This document shows, one piece after another, positions 17,771 through 24,995 of a DNA stretch of 64,000 bases. The notes below the pieces were generated by a model that was not told where the DNA came from, did not search any database, and saw only the letters and a list, made by a program, of their open reading frames with translations. The DNA is from Anderseniella sp. Alg231-50 (GTDB lineage: Bacteria > Pseudomonadota > Alphaproteobacteria > Rhizobiales > Aestuariivirgaceae): contig NZ_LT703003.1 of the NCBI RefSeq assembly GCF_900149695.1, forward strand, positions 496,001 to 560,000. Reading direction: 5' to 3'. The first letter of the stretch is position 1. Every line of letters begins with the position of its first letter. The position numbers were made by a program, and so were the translations under genes.

Positions 17771-18616
17771 CTAAGACGCTCCCTCCTTGGCAGCATTGGC
17801 AAAGAACAGTTGCTTGCCGTCCAGCTTGTAGGCAGCAATGGCGGCCTGGCCGTCTCTGGTGATGACCCAGTCAACGAAACTTTTCGCCGCTGCCGCCTTC
17901 ACGTTCGGGCACCTGGCGGGGTTGACCTGAATGATGCCGTACTGGTTGAACATTGCCTTGTCTCCTTCGACGGCGATCTTGAACTCACCCTTGTTCCTGA
18001 ACGCGATCCAGGTGGCCCGGTCGGTCATGGCATAAGCCCCCATGCCGACGCTTACGTTGAGTGTTGCGCCCATGCCGGAGCCGGTTTCGCGGTACCAGGT
18101 ACCGCTGGCCGCCCTGACATCAACGCCTGCGTCCTGCCACAGCCTGAGTTCCTTCTTGTGAGTACCTGAATCGTCCCCACGCGAGGCAAATACGGCCTTT
18201 GCTCCGGCAATCGTCTTGAGCGAGGCTGCGGCGTCATTGCGACCTGCCACCCCGGCCGGGTCGGCTGCCGGGCCGACAATGACGAAGTCATTGTACATGA
18301 CGTCATAACGCTTCACGCCGTATCCGTCGGAAACGAATTTTTCCTCGGCCGGCTTCGCATGCACGAACAGCACATCGCCATCGCAGTTGCGGGCGTTCTT
18401 GATGGCCTGCCCGGTGCCCACGGCAACGACATTCACCTTGATGCCGGATGCTTCTTCAAACATTGGCAGAATGTAGTCAAACAGGCCTGAGTTCTGGGTC
18501 GACGTGGTCGACTGAACGATGATCGACTTGTCTTCCGCATGACCAGGCACAGTCAGAACCATGCTGGCGCACACTGCGACCGCCGCCAGAAAACCGCTGT
18601 TTCTCACCTTCATCAC
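17771..18616 (-). CDS. tupA: Tungstate ABC transporter, substrate-binding protein TupA
   Basis: A 281-residue periplasmic protein with a signal peptide (about residues 1-27, ending 'VPGHA'). The mature start 'IIVQSTTSTQNSGLFDYILP' contains the TTST motif typical of TupA tungstate binders, distinct from ModA. Further matches are 'GTGQAIKNARNCDGDVLFVH', 'VMYNDFVIVGP' and 'SRGDDSGTHKKE'. It is the last gene of tupB-tupC-tupA and would deliver tungstate with very high affinity. Molybdate binding cannot be excluded from sequence. Confidence 0.88.
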   Translation of the reverse strand: MMKVRNSGFLAAVAVCASMVLTVPGHAEDKSIIVQSTTSTQNSGLFDYILPMFEEASGIKVNVVAVGTGQAIKNARNCDGDVLFVHAKPAEEKFVSDGYGVKRYDVMYNDFVIVGPAADPAGVAGRNDAAASLKTIAGAKAVFASRGDDSGTHKKELRLWQDAGVDVRAASGTWYRETGSGMGATLNVSVGMGAYAMTDRATWIAFRNKGEFKIAVEGDKAMFNQYGIIQVNPARCPNVKAAAAKSFVDWVITRDGQAAIAAYKLDGKQLFFANAAKEGAS

Positions 18617-18634
18617 AAGTCTTTCCTCTCTCGA

Positions 18635-19369
18635 CTAAATGACCAGTTTACCGGCGAGGTAGTCTCGCGCAGCGGTGCTGGCCGGTTGTTTGAAAAACGC
18701 CTTTGCGCTCATGTGCTCGACGACAGCGCCGCGATGAATGAACACCACGTCGTTGGCCAGCCTTCGTGCCTGACCGGCATCGTGGGTCACCAGCACGATT
18801 TTCACGCCGCGCCCGCTTGCCCGGGCGATCGCGGTTTCGATAACCTGGGTCGACGACGGATCCAGACTGGCGGTCGGTTCATCCAGAAACAAAACCTCAG
18901 GGTCACTGGCGAGAGCCCGCACCAGTGCCAGGCGTTGCTGTTCACCGCCCGACAGGGCCCGTGCCGGCTGGTCCGCCTTGTCGAGCAGGTTTGCCTGTGC
19001 CAGCAACTGGTTCAGTCTCTCGCTGTTCGAACCCCCTTTGAGCCTGAGCACAAAATCCACATTGGCGGCAACGGAGCGGCGCAACAAGACAGGTTTCTGA
19101 AACACCATAGCCTGGCGCAGCCTGGTGGCCTCGTCACAGCGTCGCCCATTCCAGGTGATGCTACCGGATACCGGCTCAATAAGCCCGTGCAACAACCGCA
19201 CAAGCAGGCTTTTGCCGGCCCCATTGGGGCCCATTACAACCGTGATGCCATGGTCAGCCAAAACAAGATCAAGTCCGTTGATCAGCTGTGCGCCGCCGGC
19301 GCTGAAGCAAAGACCAGTTACGGCAAGCGGCAGCTGTGTTGCTGATTTTGCAACCGGCTGATCAAGCAT
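18635..19369 (-). CDS. tupC: Tungstate ABC transporter, ATP-binding protein TupC
   Basis: A 244-residue ABC ATPase: Walker A 'GPNGAGKSLLVRLL', signature 'LSGGEQQRLALVRAL', Walker B 'VLFLDEPTASLDP' and switch histidine in 'LVTHDAGQ'. It powers tungstate import through TupB. Its start lies inside the 3' end of tupB (8-base overlap), and tupA follows after 18 bases, so all three are one operon. The substrate assignment comes from the neighbouring TupA. Confidence 0.9.
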   Translation of the reverse strand: MLDQPVAKSATQLPLAVTGLCFSAGGAQLINGLDLVLADHGITVVMGPNGAGKSLLVRLLHGLIEPVSGSITWNGRRCDEATRLRQAMVFQKPVLLRRSVAANVDFVLRLKGGSNSERLNQLLAQANLLDKADQPARALSGGEQQRLALVRALASDPEVLFLDEPTASLDPSSTQVIETAIARASGRGVKIVLVTHDAGQARRLANDVVFIHRGAVVEHMSAKAFFKQPASTAARDYLAGKLVI

Positions 19370-20069
19370 GAGCCCTGCCTTTCGCGCTGGCCCGCAAGCT
19401 CATCACAGCCGCATTCACCACCAGCGCAATGACAAGCAGTACAATGCCAAGCGCCAGCGCCAGCGCCAGGTCGCCCTTTGAGGTTTCCAGCGCTATGGCA
19501 GTGGTCATGACCCGGGTCAGATGGGCAATGTTGCCGCCGACAATGATAACCGCGCCGACCTCGGCAATGGCGCGGCCAAACCCCGCCAGCAACACAGTCA
19601 GCAATGCGTATCTGGCGTCACTTATCAAGGCGACGATGCGCGTGTGCCAGGGCACCGACAGGGAGGCGAACTGCTCGGCGTATTCAAAGTTCATCTCTTC
19701 AATGACCTGGCGGGTCAGCGCGGCCACTATCGGCGTGATCAGGATGGATTGTGCGATGATCATTGCTGCCGGCGTGTACAAAAACTGCAGAAAGCCAAGC
19801 GGGCCTGCATTCGACAGCGCCATGTAGACCAGCAGTCCAACCACCACGGGCGGCAGCCCCATCAGCGCATTGACGACAATCACGGCCGCGCTGCGACCGG
19901 GAAACCGCACCGTGGCCAGCAACGCCCCAAGCGGCATTCCGAGCACGGCTGCGACCAGGACAGCGGTCAGACTGACGCGCAGCGACAGGCCGATGATCTC
20001 AACCAGATCAGCGTCCATCGCTGCAACCAGGCCAAACGCCAACCGAAACGCTTCTGCGAAATCCTGCAT
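19362..20069 (-). CDS. tupB: Tungstate ABC transporter, permease TupB
   Basis: A 235-residue inner-membrane permease with about five to six transmembrane helices and the ABC-permease EAA-like loop 'GFGRAIAEVGAVIIVGGNI' in its C-terminal half. First gene of the tup operon. Its ATG sits inside the 10-base palindrome CATAATTATG (20067-20076), preceded by a T-rich stretch, so an operator overlapping the start is conceivable. The family is well matched (TupB/WtpB type). Confidence 0.88.
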   Translation of the reverse strand: MQDFAEAFRLAFGLVAAMDADLVEIIGLSLRVSLTAVLVAAVLGMPLGALLATVRFPGRSAAVIVVNALMGLPPVVVGLLVYMALSNAGPLGFLQFLYTPAAMIIAQSILITPIVAALTRQVIEEMNFEYAEQFASLSVPWHTRIVALISDARYALLTVLLAGFGRAIAEVGAVIIVGGNIAHLTRVMTTAIALETSKGDLALALALGIVLLVIALVVNAAVMSLRASAKGRAHA

Positions 20070-20263
20070 AATTATGTTTTTTTCTGTTTTTCTTCGAGAT
20101 CAGGACCGTATGAAAACGAACCGCAGGATGCAACACCGATTTCACCCTTCGGGTCCATTGCCCCATTTGACCCTGCAGTTTCCCGGAGCTCACGGCGTTG
20201 ACTGGATGTTCGAATCCGCGCCAACTTCGCAAGTTGTTGCTTTTGTTCGAACGGAAGTGCCGG

Positions 20264-21322
20264 ATGAATGAGATATACCTGAACGCCTGCAGCCACGGCC
20301 TGCCGTCTGCAGACACCGTCGCGCGCATGCGGGCGCATCTCGACCTGGAACTGGAGCTTGGCCCGCTTGCGGCCCTGCAGGCAGTTGCTGACGAGCTGTC
20401 AGATGTCAGAACCAGGGCTGAACACCTCATCTCGGCATCACCAGGCACGGTTGGATTGGCCGCAACCACGTTTTCAAGCTGGCTGTCTATCGTTGCCCGG
20501 CTTCCCATTGCAGGCAAAAGACTGCTGGTAGCGCCCCATGAATGGGGAGAGAACATTGCCGCCTTGCGGGTGCTGGCAGACAATGCCGGCGGCACGGTTG
20601 AAACCCTGCCCGAACTGAACCTTTCAGCACCGGATCTGGCAGCCTGGTCCGCCTGCATCGACGAAGACGTCGCGGCTGTTTTCACCCCCTATATCAGCAG
20701 CGTGGCCGGGCTCAGGTATCCGGTTGAAGCCATCGGCGCATTGCCCCGTCCGGAAAACACCCTTGTGATCGTGGATGGCGCACAGGCGCTTGGACAAACT
20801 CCTATAGATGTATCGCAAATGGGCTGTGACGTGCTGGTCGCAACATGCCGGAAATGGCTGCGCGGTCCGCGCGGCACTGCCGTGCTGTGGATTGCCGACC
20901 CGGACAGGCACGGGTTCTCGATCAAGGAAGTCGAACCGTTTGATGCAAACATAGCGCTTCGGCTCGGCCTTGGCGCCGCCATAAAGGAGGCGACACTGCA
21001 GTCTGTAGAAAAAATTGAACACCGTGTTCAAAGCCTCGCCCGGCATGCCCATGCGCTTGCCCTGCAAGACGACGTGATGCCGCTCGGCGAAGCACCGCCG
21101 ATTTCCGGTGCCTGTTCGGTTTATGTCCCGTCACAGCGGCGCGAACGCCTGCAAAACGCGCTCAACGAGGCCGGCATTCACATCAAGTGGCCAGACGCCG
21201 GGCAGGATGAACCGGCATCCGAAACCGGCAAGGCAGACCACGCGATCATGCGCATCAGCCCCCACGTCTACAACAGCACGGACGACATTGATGCGGTTTT
21301 CGATTTGCTCAGGGCAAGCTGA
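20264..21322 (+). CDS. Class V aminotransferase-fold PLP-dependent enzyme
   Basis: A 352-residue pyridoxal-phosphate enzyme of the class V group (cysteine desulfurase, kynureninase, isopenicillin-N epimerase relatives). 'YLNACSHGLPS' starts the fold, 'VIVDGAQALGQ' carries the PLP-pairing aspartate, and 'VATCRKWLRGPRGTAVLW' carries the Schiff-base lysine. I do not see a clear mobile catalytic-cysteine loop, so cysteine desulfurase activity is unsupported. The start is ATG 20264 with GGAAG upstream. It is divergent from the tungstate transporter; a link to Mo/W cofactor maturation is only speculation. Confidence 0.78.
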   Translation: MNEIYLNACSHGLPSADTVARMRAHLDLELELGPLAALQAVADELSDVRTRAEHLISASPGTVGLAATTFSSWLSIVARLPIAGKRLLVAPHEWGENIAALRVLADNAGGTVETLPELNLSAPDLAAWSACIDEDVAAVFTPYISSVAGLRYPVEAIGALPRPENTLVIVDGAQALGQTPIDVSQMGCDVLVATCRKWLRGPRGTAVLWIADPDRHGFSIKEVEPFDANIALRLGLGAAIKEATLQSVEKIEHRVQSLARHAHALALQDDVMPLGEAPPISGACSVYVPSQRRERLQNALNEAGIHIKWPDAGQDEPASETGKADHAIMRISPHVYNSTDDIDAVFDLLRAS

Positions 21323-21387
21323 AGCACCTGACCCGCCAGCACATTTCCGAGACTTGTGAATTCACGGCAGCCACCGCGATTGCCAGG

Positions 21388-21421
21388 TTGACAATCCTTA
21401 TTTTCTATTTATGTTAATTAA
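21388..21421 (+). promoter_or_regulatory. Promoter of the arsR operon with AT-rich palindrome
   Basis: A consensus TTGACA (21388-21393) is followed after 16 bases by TATGTT (21410-21415) and overlaps the palindrome TTAATTAA (21414-21421). ArsR-type repressors often bind AT-rich palindromes over their own promoter, so this is a plausible autoregulatory operator 30 bases upstream of the arsR start. Confidence 0.5.
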
Positions 21422-21450
21422 CCTAATTTAAAAATAAAGAAACACAACCC

Positions 21451-21771
21451 ATGATCCACGACACCTTTGCCGCGCTCGGCGATGCAACGCGGTTTGCGAT
21501 CGTCGAAAAACTGCTGAAGGAAGGCGAACTGCCAGCGGGAAACCTGCAGAACGTCGGCAGCATTTCGCCGCCCGCCATTTCGCGCCACCTGAAAGTGTTA
21601 CGTGAAGCCGGCATTATCGAACAGCGCATCGACAAGCAGCGCCGCATGTACTCGGTCCGCCCGCATGCGGTGCAGTCTATCAGCGAGTGGGCAATGACCT
21701 ATCGCGAATTCTGGCAGGGCAGCCTCGACCGGCTGGAAACTGCCTTGTTGCAGAAAGCTGATGACCAATGA
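21451..21771 (+). CDS. ArsR-family winged-helix repressor
   Basis: A 106-residue ArsR/SmtB-fold protein: '[15 protein letters not shown]' opens the domain, and the recognition helix is '[18 protein letters not shown]', followed by the wing 'DKQRRMYSV'. There is no cysteine metal site, so this is the non-metal subgroup typically linked to AHSA1/SRPBCC and YCII genes, as here. It likely represses its own operon (ArsR, AHSA1, YCII). Its stop overlaps the start of the AHSA1 gene. Confidence 0.88.
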   Translation: MIHDTFAALGDATRFAIVEKLLKEGELPAGNLQNVGSISPPAISRHLKVLREAGIIEQRIDKQRRMYSVRPHAVQSISEWAMTYREFWQGSLDRLETALLQKADDQ

Positions 21772-22207
21772 GTATTTTGAAAATCGAGCGGACATTTCCC
21801 GTTGCCCCTGAAAAGGTCTTCGCCTTCGTGACCCAGACCGACCATCTGCTGAAATGGTGGGGCCCGGAGGGGGTCAGCATGAAAGAACACAACCTGGACC
21901 TGTCCCGGCCCGGCGCCTGGTCATCGACGCTGGTCAACTCCCAGGGCGCGCTGCACAAGATGAGCGGAGAGGTGGTCGCCGTCGACCCCCCGAAGTCCGT
22001 CGAGTTCACCTGGGGCTGGCATGACGCAAGGATCAACGCGGCTACGAAACCCGGGTGCTGTTTGAAGTCCGTCCGAAAAGCGACGGCGGCACCCTGTTTG
22101 TGTTGACCCATTCCGGCCTTGCCGATGACGAAGCTGCCGCCAACCACAAACTGGGATGGACGTCGTCGCTGCGGAAACTGGAACAGTTCCCGGAATTGCA
22201 GTCTTAG
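21768..22207 (+). pseudogene. AHSA1/SRPBCC-family gene with a one-base frameshift
   Basis: The frame starting at 21768 encodes the first half of an AHSA1-type SRPBCC domain ('IERTFPVAPEKVFAFVTQTD', 'LLKWWGPEG', 'VEFTWGWHD'). After about 22025 that frame gives unrelated sequence and stops at 22106. The rest of the domain ('GYETRVLFEVRPKSDGGTLF', 'LTHSGLAD', 'HKLGWTSSLRKLEQFPELQ') is in the next frame and ends at the TAG at 22205-22207. One base seems to be missing around 22023-22031. Either the gene is broken or this is a sequencing error. The intact protein would be about 146 residues. Confidence 0.8.
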
Positions 22208-22250
22208 GGCCGGCCGTCACCTGCTTTAACCCCGAGAAAGGAGACACCAG

Positions 22251-22559
22251 ATGCCCCAGTTCATTTTTGCCTATCACGGCGGAAAAATGCCGGAAGACCC
22301 TTACGAAGGCGCAAAACTCATGGCCAGATGGGAAGCCTGGATGGCCGGCCTCGGAAAGGCCGTGGTCAATCCGGGCCATCCGGTCGGCAAGTCCAGCACG
22401 GTCACCTCCTCCGGCGTCACAGACGATGGCGGCTCAAATCCGCTTTCCGGTTTCTCGCTTGTTGAGGCTGACAGCATGGATGCAGCCATCGAGATGGCCA
22501 GGGGCTGCCCTCATATTGAGCACGGCAGTATTGAAATCGCTGAAACGATGGCGATGTAA
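22251..22559 (+). CDS. YCII-related domain protein
   Basis: A 102-residue ferredoxin-like-fold protein of the YCII/DGPF group: 'FIFAYHGGKMPED' at the start, 'MARWEAWMAGLGKAVVNPG' in the middle and 'AIEMARGCPHIEHGSIEI' near the end, where the histidine-glycine pattern is conserved. A strong GAAAGGAG precedes the ATG. It completes the familiar ArsR, AHSA1, YCII set; the shared function of that set is unknown. Confidence 0.83.
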   Translation: MPQFIFAYHGGKMPEDPYEGAKLMARWEAWMAGLGKAVVNPGHPVGKSSTVTSSGVTDDGGSNPLSGFSLVEADSMDAAIEMARGCPHIEHGSIEIAETMAM

Positions 22560-22567
22560 CCGGCGGG

Positions 22568-23035
22568 CTATTGATATTTGGCTGCCGTTATGAACTCACC
22601 GAACGCTTCGCACCAGACAACAACGGTCGAGTATGACCCGACATCCACGCCCTGCGGCACGTCCAGGAGAAAACCGTCGAAGGTTTTCACATCCCCGATC
22701 AGCTGCGCGTCGGGCTTGACTGCATTAAACTGCTCTTCGTCTTCAACGAACTCCTTGACGAGATACAACTTGTAGTCCGGGCCCGGTGCCAGGTCGCCTT
22801 CATGAACAATCTTGCCCGGCGTCAGGCTGACACTGCCTTCGCCCCAATGCAGGAAATCGCTTCCCTTCAGGTCACGGGTGAAACTGGCCTTGAAAACCGC
22901 GTCCTTGGCGGTCGTCGCCAGCATTTCCCTGTCCAGGCTCGCAGGTGCGGTGAGAATGGGCAGTGCATACACCCCGAGCGCAAAGCCGATGACCAGCACT
23001 GCGATGTGGGTGGCGGACAATACGATCCAGCGCAT
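22568..23035 (-). CDS. DM13-domain protein, membrane-anchored
   Basis: A 155-residue protein with one N-terminal hydrophobic helix (about residues 5-30) and a DM13 domain in the periplasm: 'GEGSVSLTP', 'LAPGPDYKLYLVKEF' and the conserved ending 'STVVVWCEAFGEFITAAKYQ' with a nearly invariant cysteine. DM13 domains are proposed to take part in redox or electron transfer at the cell surface, but no bacterial role is established. It converges with the YCII gene across 8 bases. Confidence 0.82.
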   Translation of the reverse strand: MRWIVLSATHIAVLVIGFALGVYALPILTAPASLDREMLATTAKDAVFKASFTRDLKGSDFLHWGEGSVSLTPGKIVHEGDLAPGPDYKLYLVKEFVEDEEQFNAVKPDAQLIGDVKTFDGFLLDVPQGVDVGSYSTVVVWCEAFGEFITAAKYQ

Positions 23036-23354
23036 AGACGGCTCCTAACTCGAAATCAAGACCTCAGGCCGAACCCGTATCATGCCGATAGGGATGTCAC
23101 AATTGTGGTGCTGCGGGAGACCCAAACTCCGCCTGCAGACCGTGCCTGAGAAACAGCTGTCCGGACCGCGTTATTGGTTGCTTAACCCTGATTTTTAGGA
23201 CCGGGTTAAGCATGAATTCAACAAAGCCGCCGAAACCGGTTAATTAAAAATTGAATTTACCTCTTAACAAATGATTCAGCCCAATGTGTCCGGGAATTTG
23301 GCAGTCATGGCAGCTTGTCCATGAACGTTGATGACTACAAGGGAACGGCGCAAA
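23036..23354. other. Intergenic region with AT-rich and hairpin elements
   Basis: About 320 bases separate the divergent DM13 and receiver-like genes. No gene is seen. It holds a 9-bp inverted repeat (listed separately) and downstream an AT-rich stretch (about 23235-23275) with several TTAA tetramers, including TTAATTAA. These are reminiscent of, but do not match, the CtrA box TTAA-N7-TTAA. Confidence 0.45.
23180..23211. repeat. 9-bp perfect inverted repeat (hairpin)
   Basis: GCTTAACCC (23180-23188) pairs with GGGTTAAGC (23203-23211) around a 14-base loop. No T-run follows on either strand, so it is not an obvious terminator. It lies about 145 bases upstream of the receiver-like gene and could be a regulator site or a leader structure. 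Confidence 0.5.
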
Positions 23355-24518
23355 ATGCCCACGCAAACCAGCACAAAAAACCCGTCTCGGGTGATCGAGA
23401 CCATCTTCGTCGGCGCTGCCATGAAGCAGGTGAGTGATGCAATCATGGAAGACGATGTGCCGGTGCGCGCGCGTCACATGCGGTCAATCGATGACCTGCT
23501 CATGTACATAGAAAACAATGATGTCGAGTGCGCAGTGGTCGATCAGTCCCTGCCGACGGAAAGTCGCGGCCTGAAACTGGTTCTGCTGGCAGGTGTCAAG
23601 ACGGTGAAGCACCTGATCGTTGTCGCCCCACAGGCCAGCCGAGCTGAAATCGAAACCATTGACGGCGTGCATCAGGTGCTGTCCAGCCCGGCAACGTCGC
23701 AGCAGGTGATAGATGCCGTCCTTGAGCGCGCGAAAGTCCCCGCGCCCGTCAGCCTGCCCGTCGCGGCCATGATCAACATTCTTGCACCACCTGTTGTCGC
23801 AGCTGAAACAGGTTCATACGACATTGGCGCGAAGCTATCCGGATACCGCAGTGGGTTGCAGGAAATCGCCGACGGAATCCGCCGCAAATCCCTGCACCAC
23901 TACTGGACCCAGCTGACGGGGCGTTTTGTCACGCGACCGGTCATAGCGGCTGCAGCCTCAGCCTTCCTGTGCCTGGGCACCATCAGTGCCGTATCACTGG
24001 CATCGGGCAGTTTCATAGCGCCGGTCAAAGCCACCAGCCAGCACACCCTGGCGGCCAGCGAGCAAGCCGCGGCTTCGCCTGCAAGCGCTGCTCCCGGCGA
24101 GGTCTGGGAACAGGCTGATCAACTGACGCCGTCACTCCATCAAAGCATGCCTGCGCTGGCAGCGGCCGAACTGAGCAGGCTCGATGCCAGGTTTCGACTG
24201 CTGGTTTCCAGGCGGACGATTGATCTGGAGATTTCGAAACAACAGAAACTCAAGCAACAGTTTCTGGCTCACATCGCGCACCTGAAATCGATCACCGCGG
24301 AACTAAAGGCCGCAGGCGACCACTCCTCTCAAGCGACCGGTGCAGAGTCTTCCCTGTCTGCTCACACCCGTGCCGCGGTGCTGGAAGCCGAACTGGCGCT
24401 GCAGGATTTGGAAGTCGGAAAGATCGACACCTTCCTGGCTCATCTCAATCTGCTGAAATCCGGGATCGGCCTGCCGAAGGGCGACAGCCAGATACTGGTG
24501 ACCAGCTCTGCGGAGTAA
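23355..24518 (+). CDS. Receiver-like / single-TM / coiled-coil protein of unknown function
   Basis: A 387-residue protein with an unusual order of parts. Residues 15-120 look like a degenerate response-regulator receiver fold ('VIETIFVGAAM', 'VECAVVDQSLP', 'KHLIVVAPQAS'). A membrane helix follows near residues 195-220 ('PVIAAAASAFLCLGTISAVS'). Residues 270-360 are charged, helical and probably coiled-coil, outside the cytoplasm. I do not recognise the whole. The start at 23355 is preceded by AAGGGA. It could carry signals from inside the cell to an envelope partner; that is inference. Confidence 0.6.
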   Translation: MPTQTSTKNPSRVIETIFVGAAMKQVSDAIMEDDVPVRARHMRSIDDLLMYIENNDVECAVVDQSLPTESRGLKLVLLAGVKTVKHLIVVAPQASRAEIETIDGVHQVLSSPATSQQVIDAVLERAKVPAPVSLPVAAMINILAPPVVAAETGSYDIGAKLSGYRSGLQEIADGIRRKSLHHYWTQLTGRFVTRPVIAAAASAFLCLGTISAVSLASGSFIAPVKATSQHTLAASEQAAASPASAAPGEVWEQADQLTPSLHQSMPALAAAELSRLDARFRLLVSRRTIDLEISKQQKLKQQFLAHIAHLKSITAELKAAGDHSSQATGAESSLSAHTRAAVLEAELALQDLEVGKIDTFLAHLNLLKSGIGLPKGDSQILVTSSAE

Positions 24519-24600
24519 AAAACGCTGCCGCGACCAGAAACGTCGCTTGCCGTCTTGTCGCCACCACACCGGTCTGCTAGCCTTTGCTCAAGACGATGCC

Positions 24601-24773
24601 TTTTTGGCTTGAACGGAAAATCCTTTTACGTCTGCTGACCCAATTCAGGAGCAGATGAGGATTATCGTCAGACGACCGGATAATAGCGCTGGAAATTGCG
24701 CCTACCGGCCTGTGACGCCTGATAGCCTGCCATCGTTGATGTGAACCGTATGGGCAGGAAGGCAAGTCACGAG
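24601..24773 (+). promoter_or_regulatory. Leader of the cobalamin operon with interleaved inverted repeats
   Basis: The 255-base gap before the cobalamin operon contains TCTGCT (24631-24636) pairing with AGCAGA (24650-24655), and competing pairs CGTCTG (24629-24634) with CAGACG (24669-24674) and AATCC (24619-24623) with GGATT (24659-24663). The last two interleave as in a pseudoknot. The conserved boxes of a cobalamin riboswitch are absent. I regard it as a possible structured leader and see no gene in it. Confidence 0.3.
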
Positions 24774-24995
24774 ATGAAATTTTACCAGACAGCAATTTTC
24801 CTTGGCGGGCTAGTCACCATGGCAAGCCCTGCAAACGCACATCTTGGCCATGTTGGTGAGCTTGCCGGCCACGGTCACCTTGCCGGTATCGCAGCACTTG
24901 GCGCCGCTGCAGCCATTGCCGCTGCCCTGGCCGCCCGCAAACTGAAACAGAAGCGGAAGCCGAAACGGGAAGAGACCGAGGAGGCTTCATCATGA
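24774..24995 (+). CDS. Small histidine-containing membrane protein of the cobalamin operon
   Basis: A 73-residue protein with a signal-like N-terminus (residues 1-21, 'ASPANAHLGH'), a histidine-rich linker 'HLGHVGELAGHGHLAG', one alanine-rich membrane helix and a lysine-rich tail. Small proteins of this kind occur beside cobalamin genes in alphaproteobacteria. The histidines suggest metal, perhaps cobalt, binding at the periplasmic face. It overlaps the cbiX start (ATGA) and heads the operon. The role is inferred from context alone. Confidence 0.68.
   Translation: MKFYQTAIFLGGLVTMASPANAHLGHVGELAGHGHLAGIAALGAAAAIAAALAARKLKQKRKPKREETEEASS

Noticed and set aside
24519-24773. A second cobalamin riboswitch before cbiX
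   Set aside because: GGAAAATCC and CAGGAG look faintly similar, but the CCACTG and GCCAGGAGACCTGCC boxes seen at 35505-35710 are missing.
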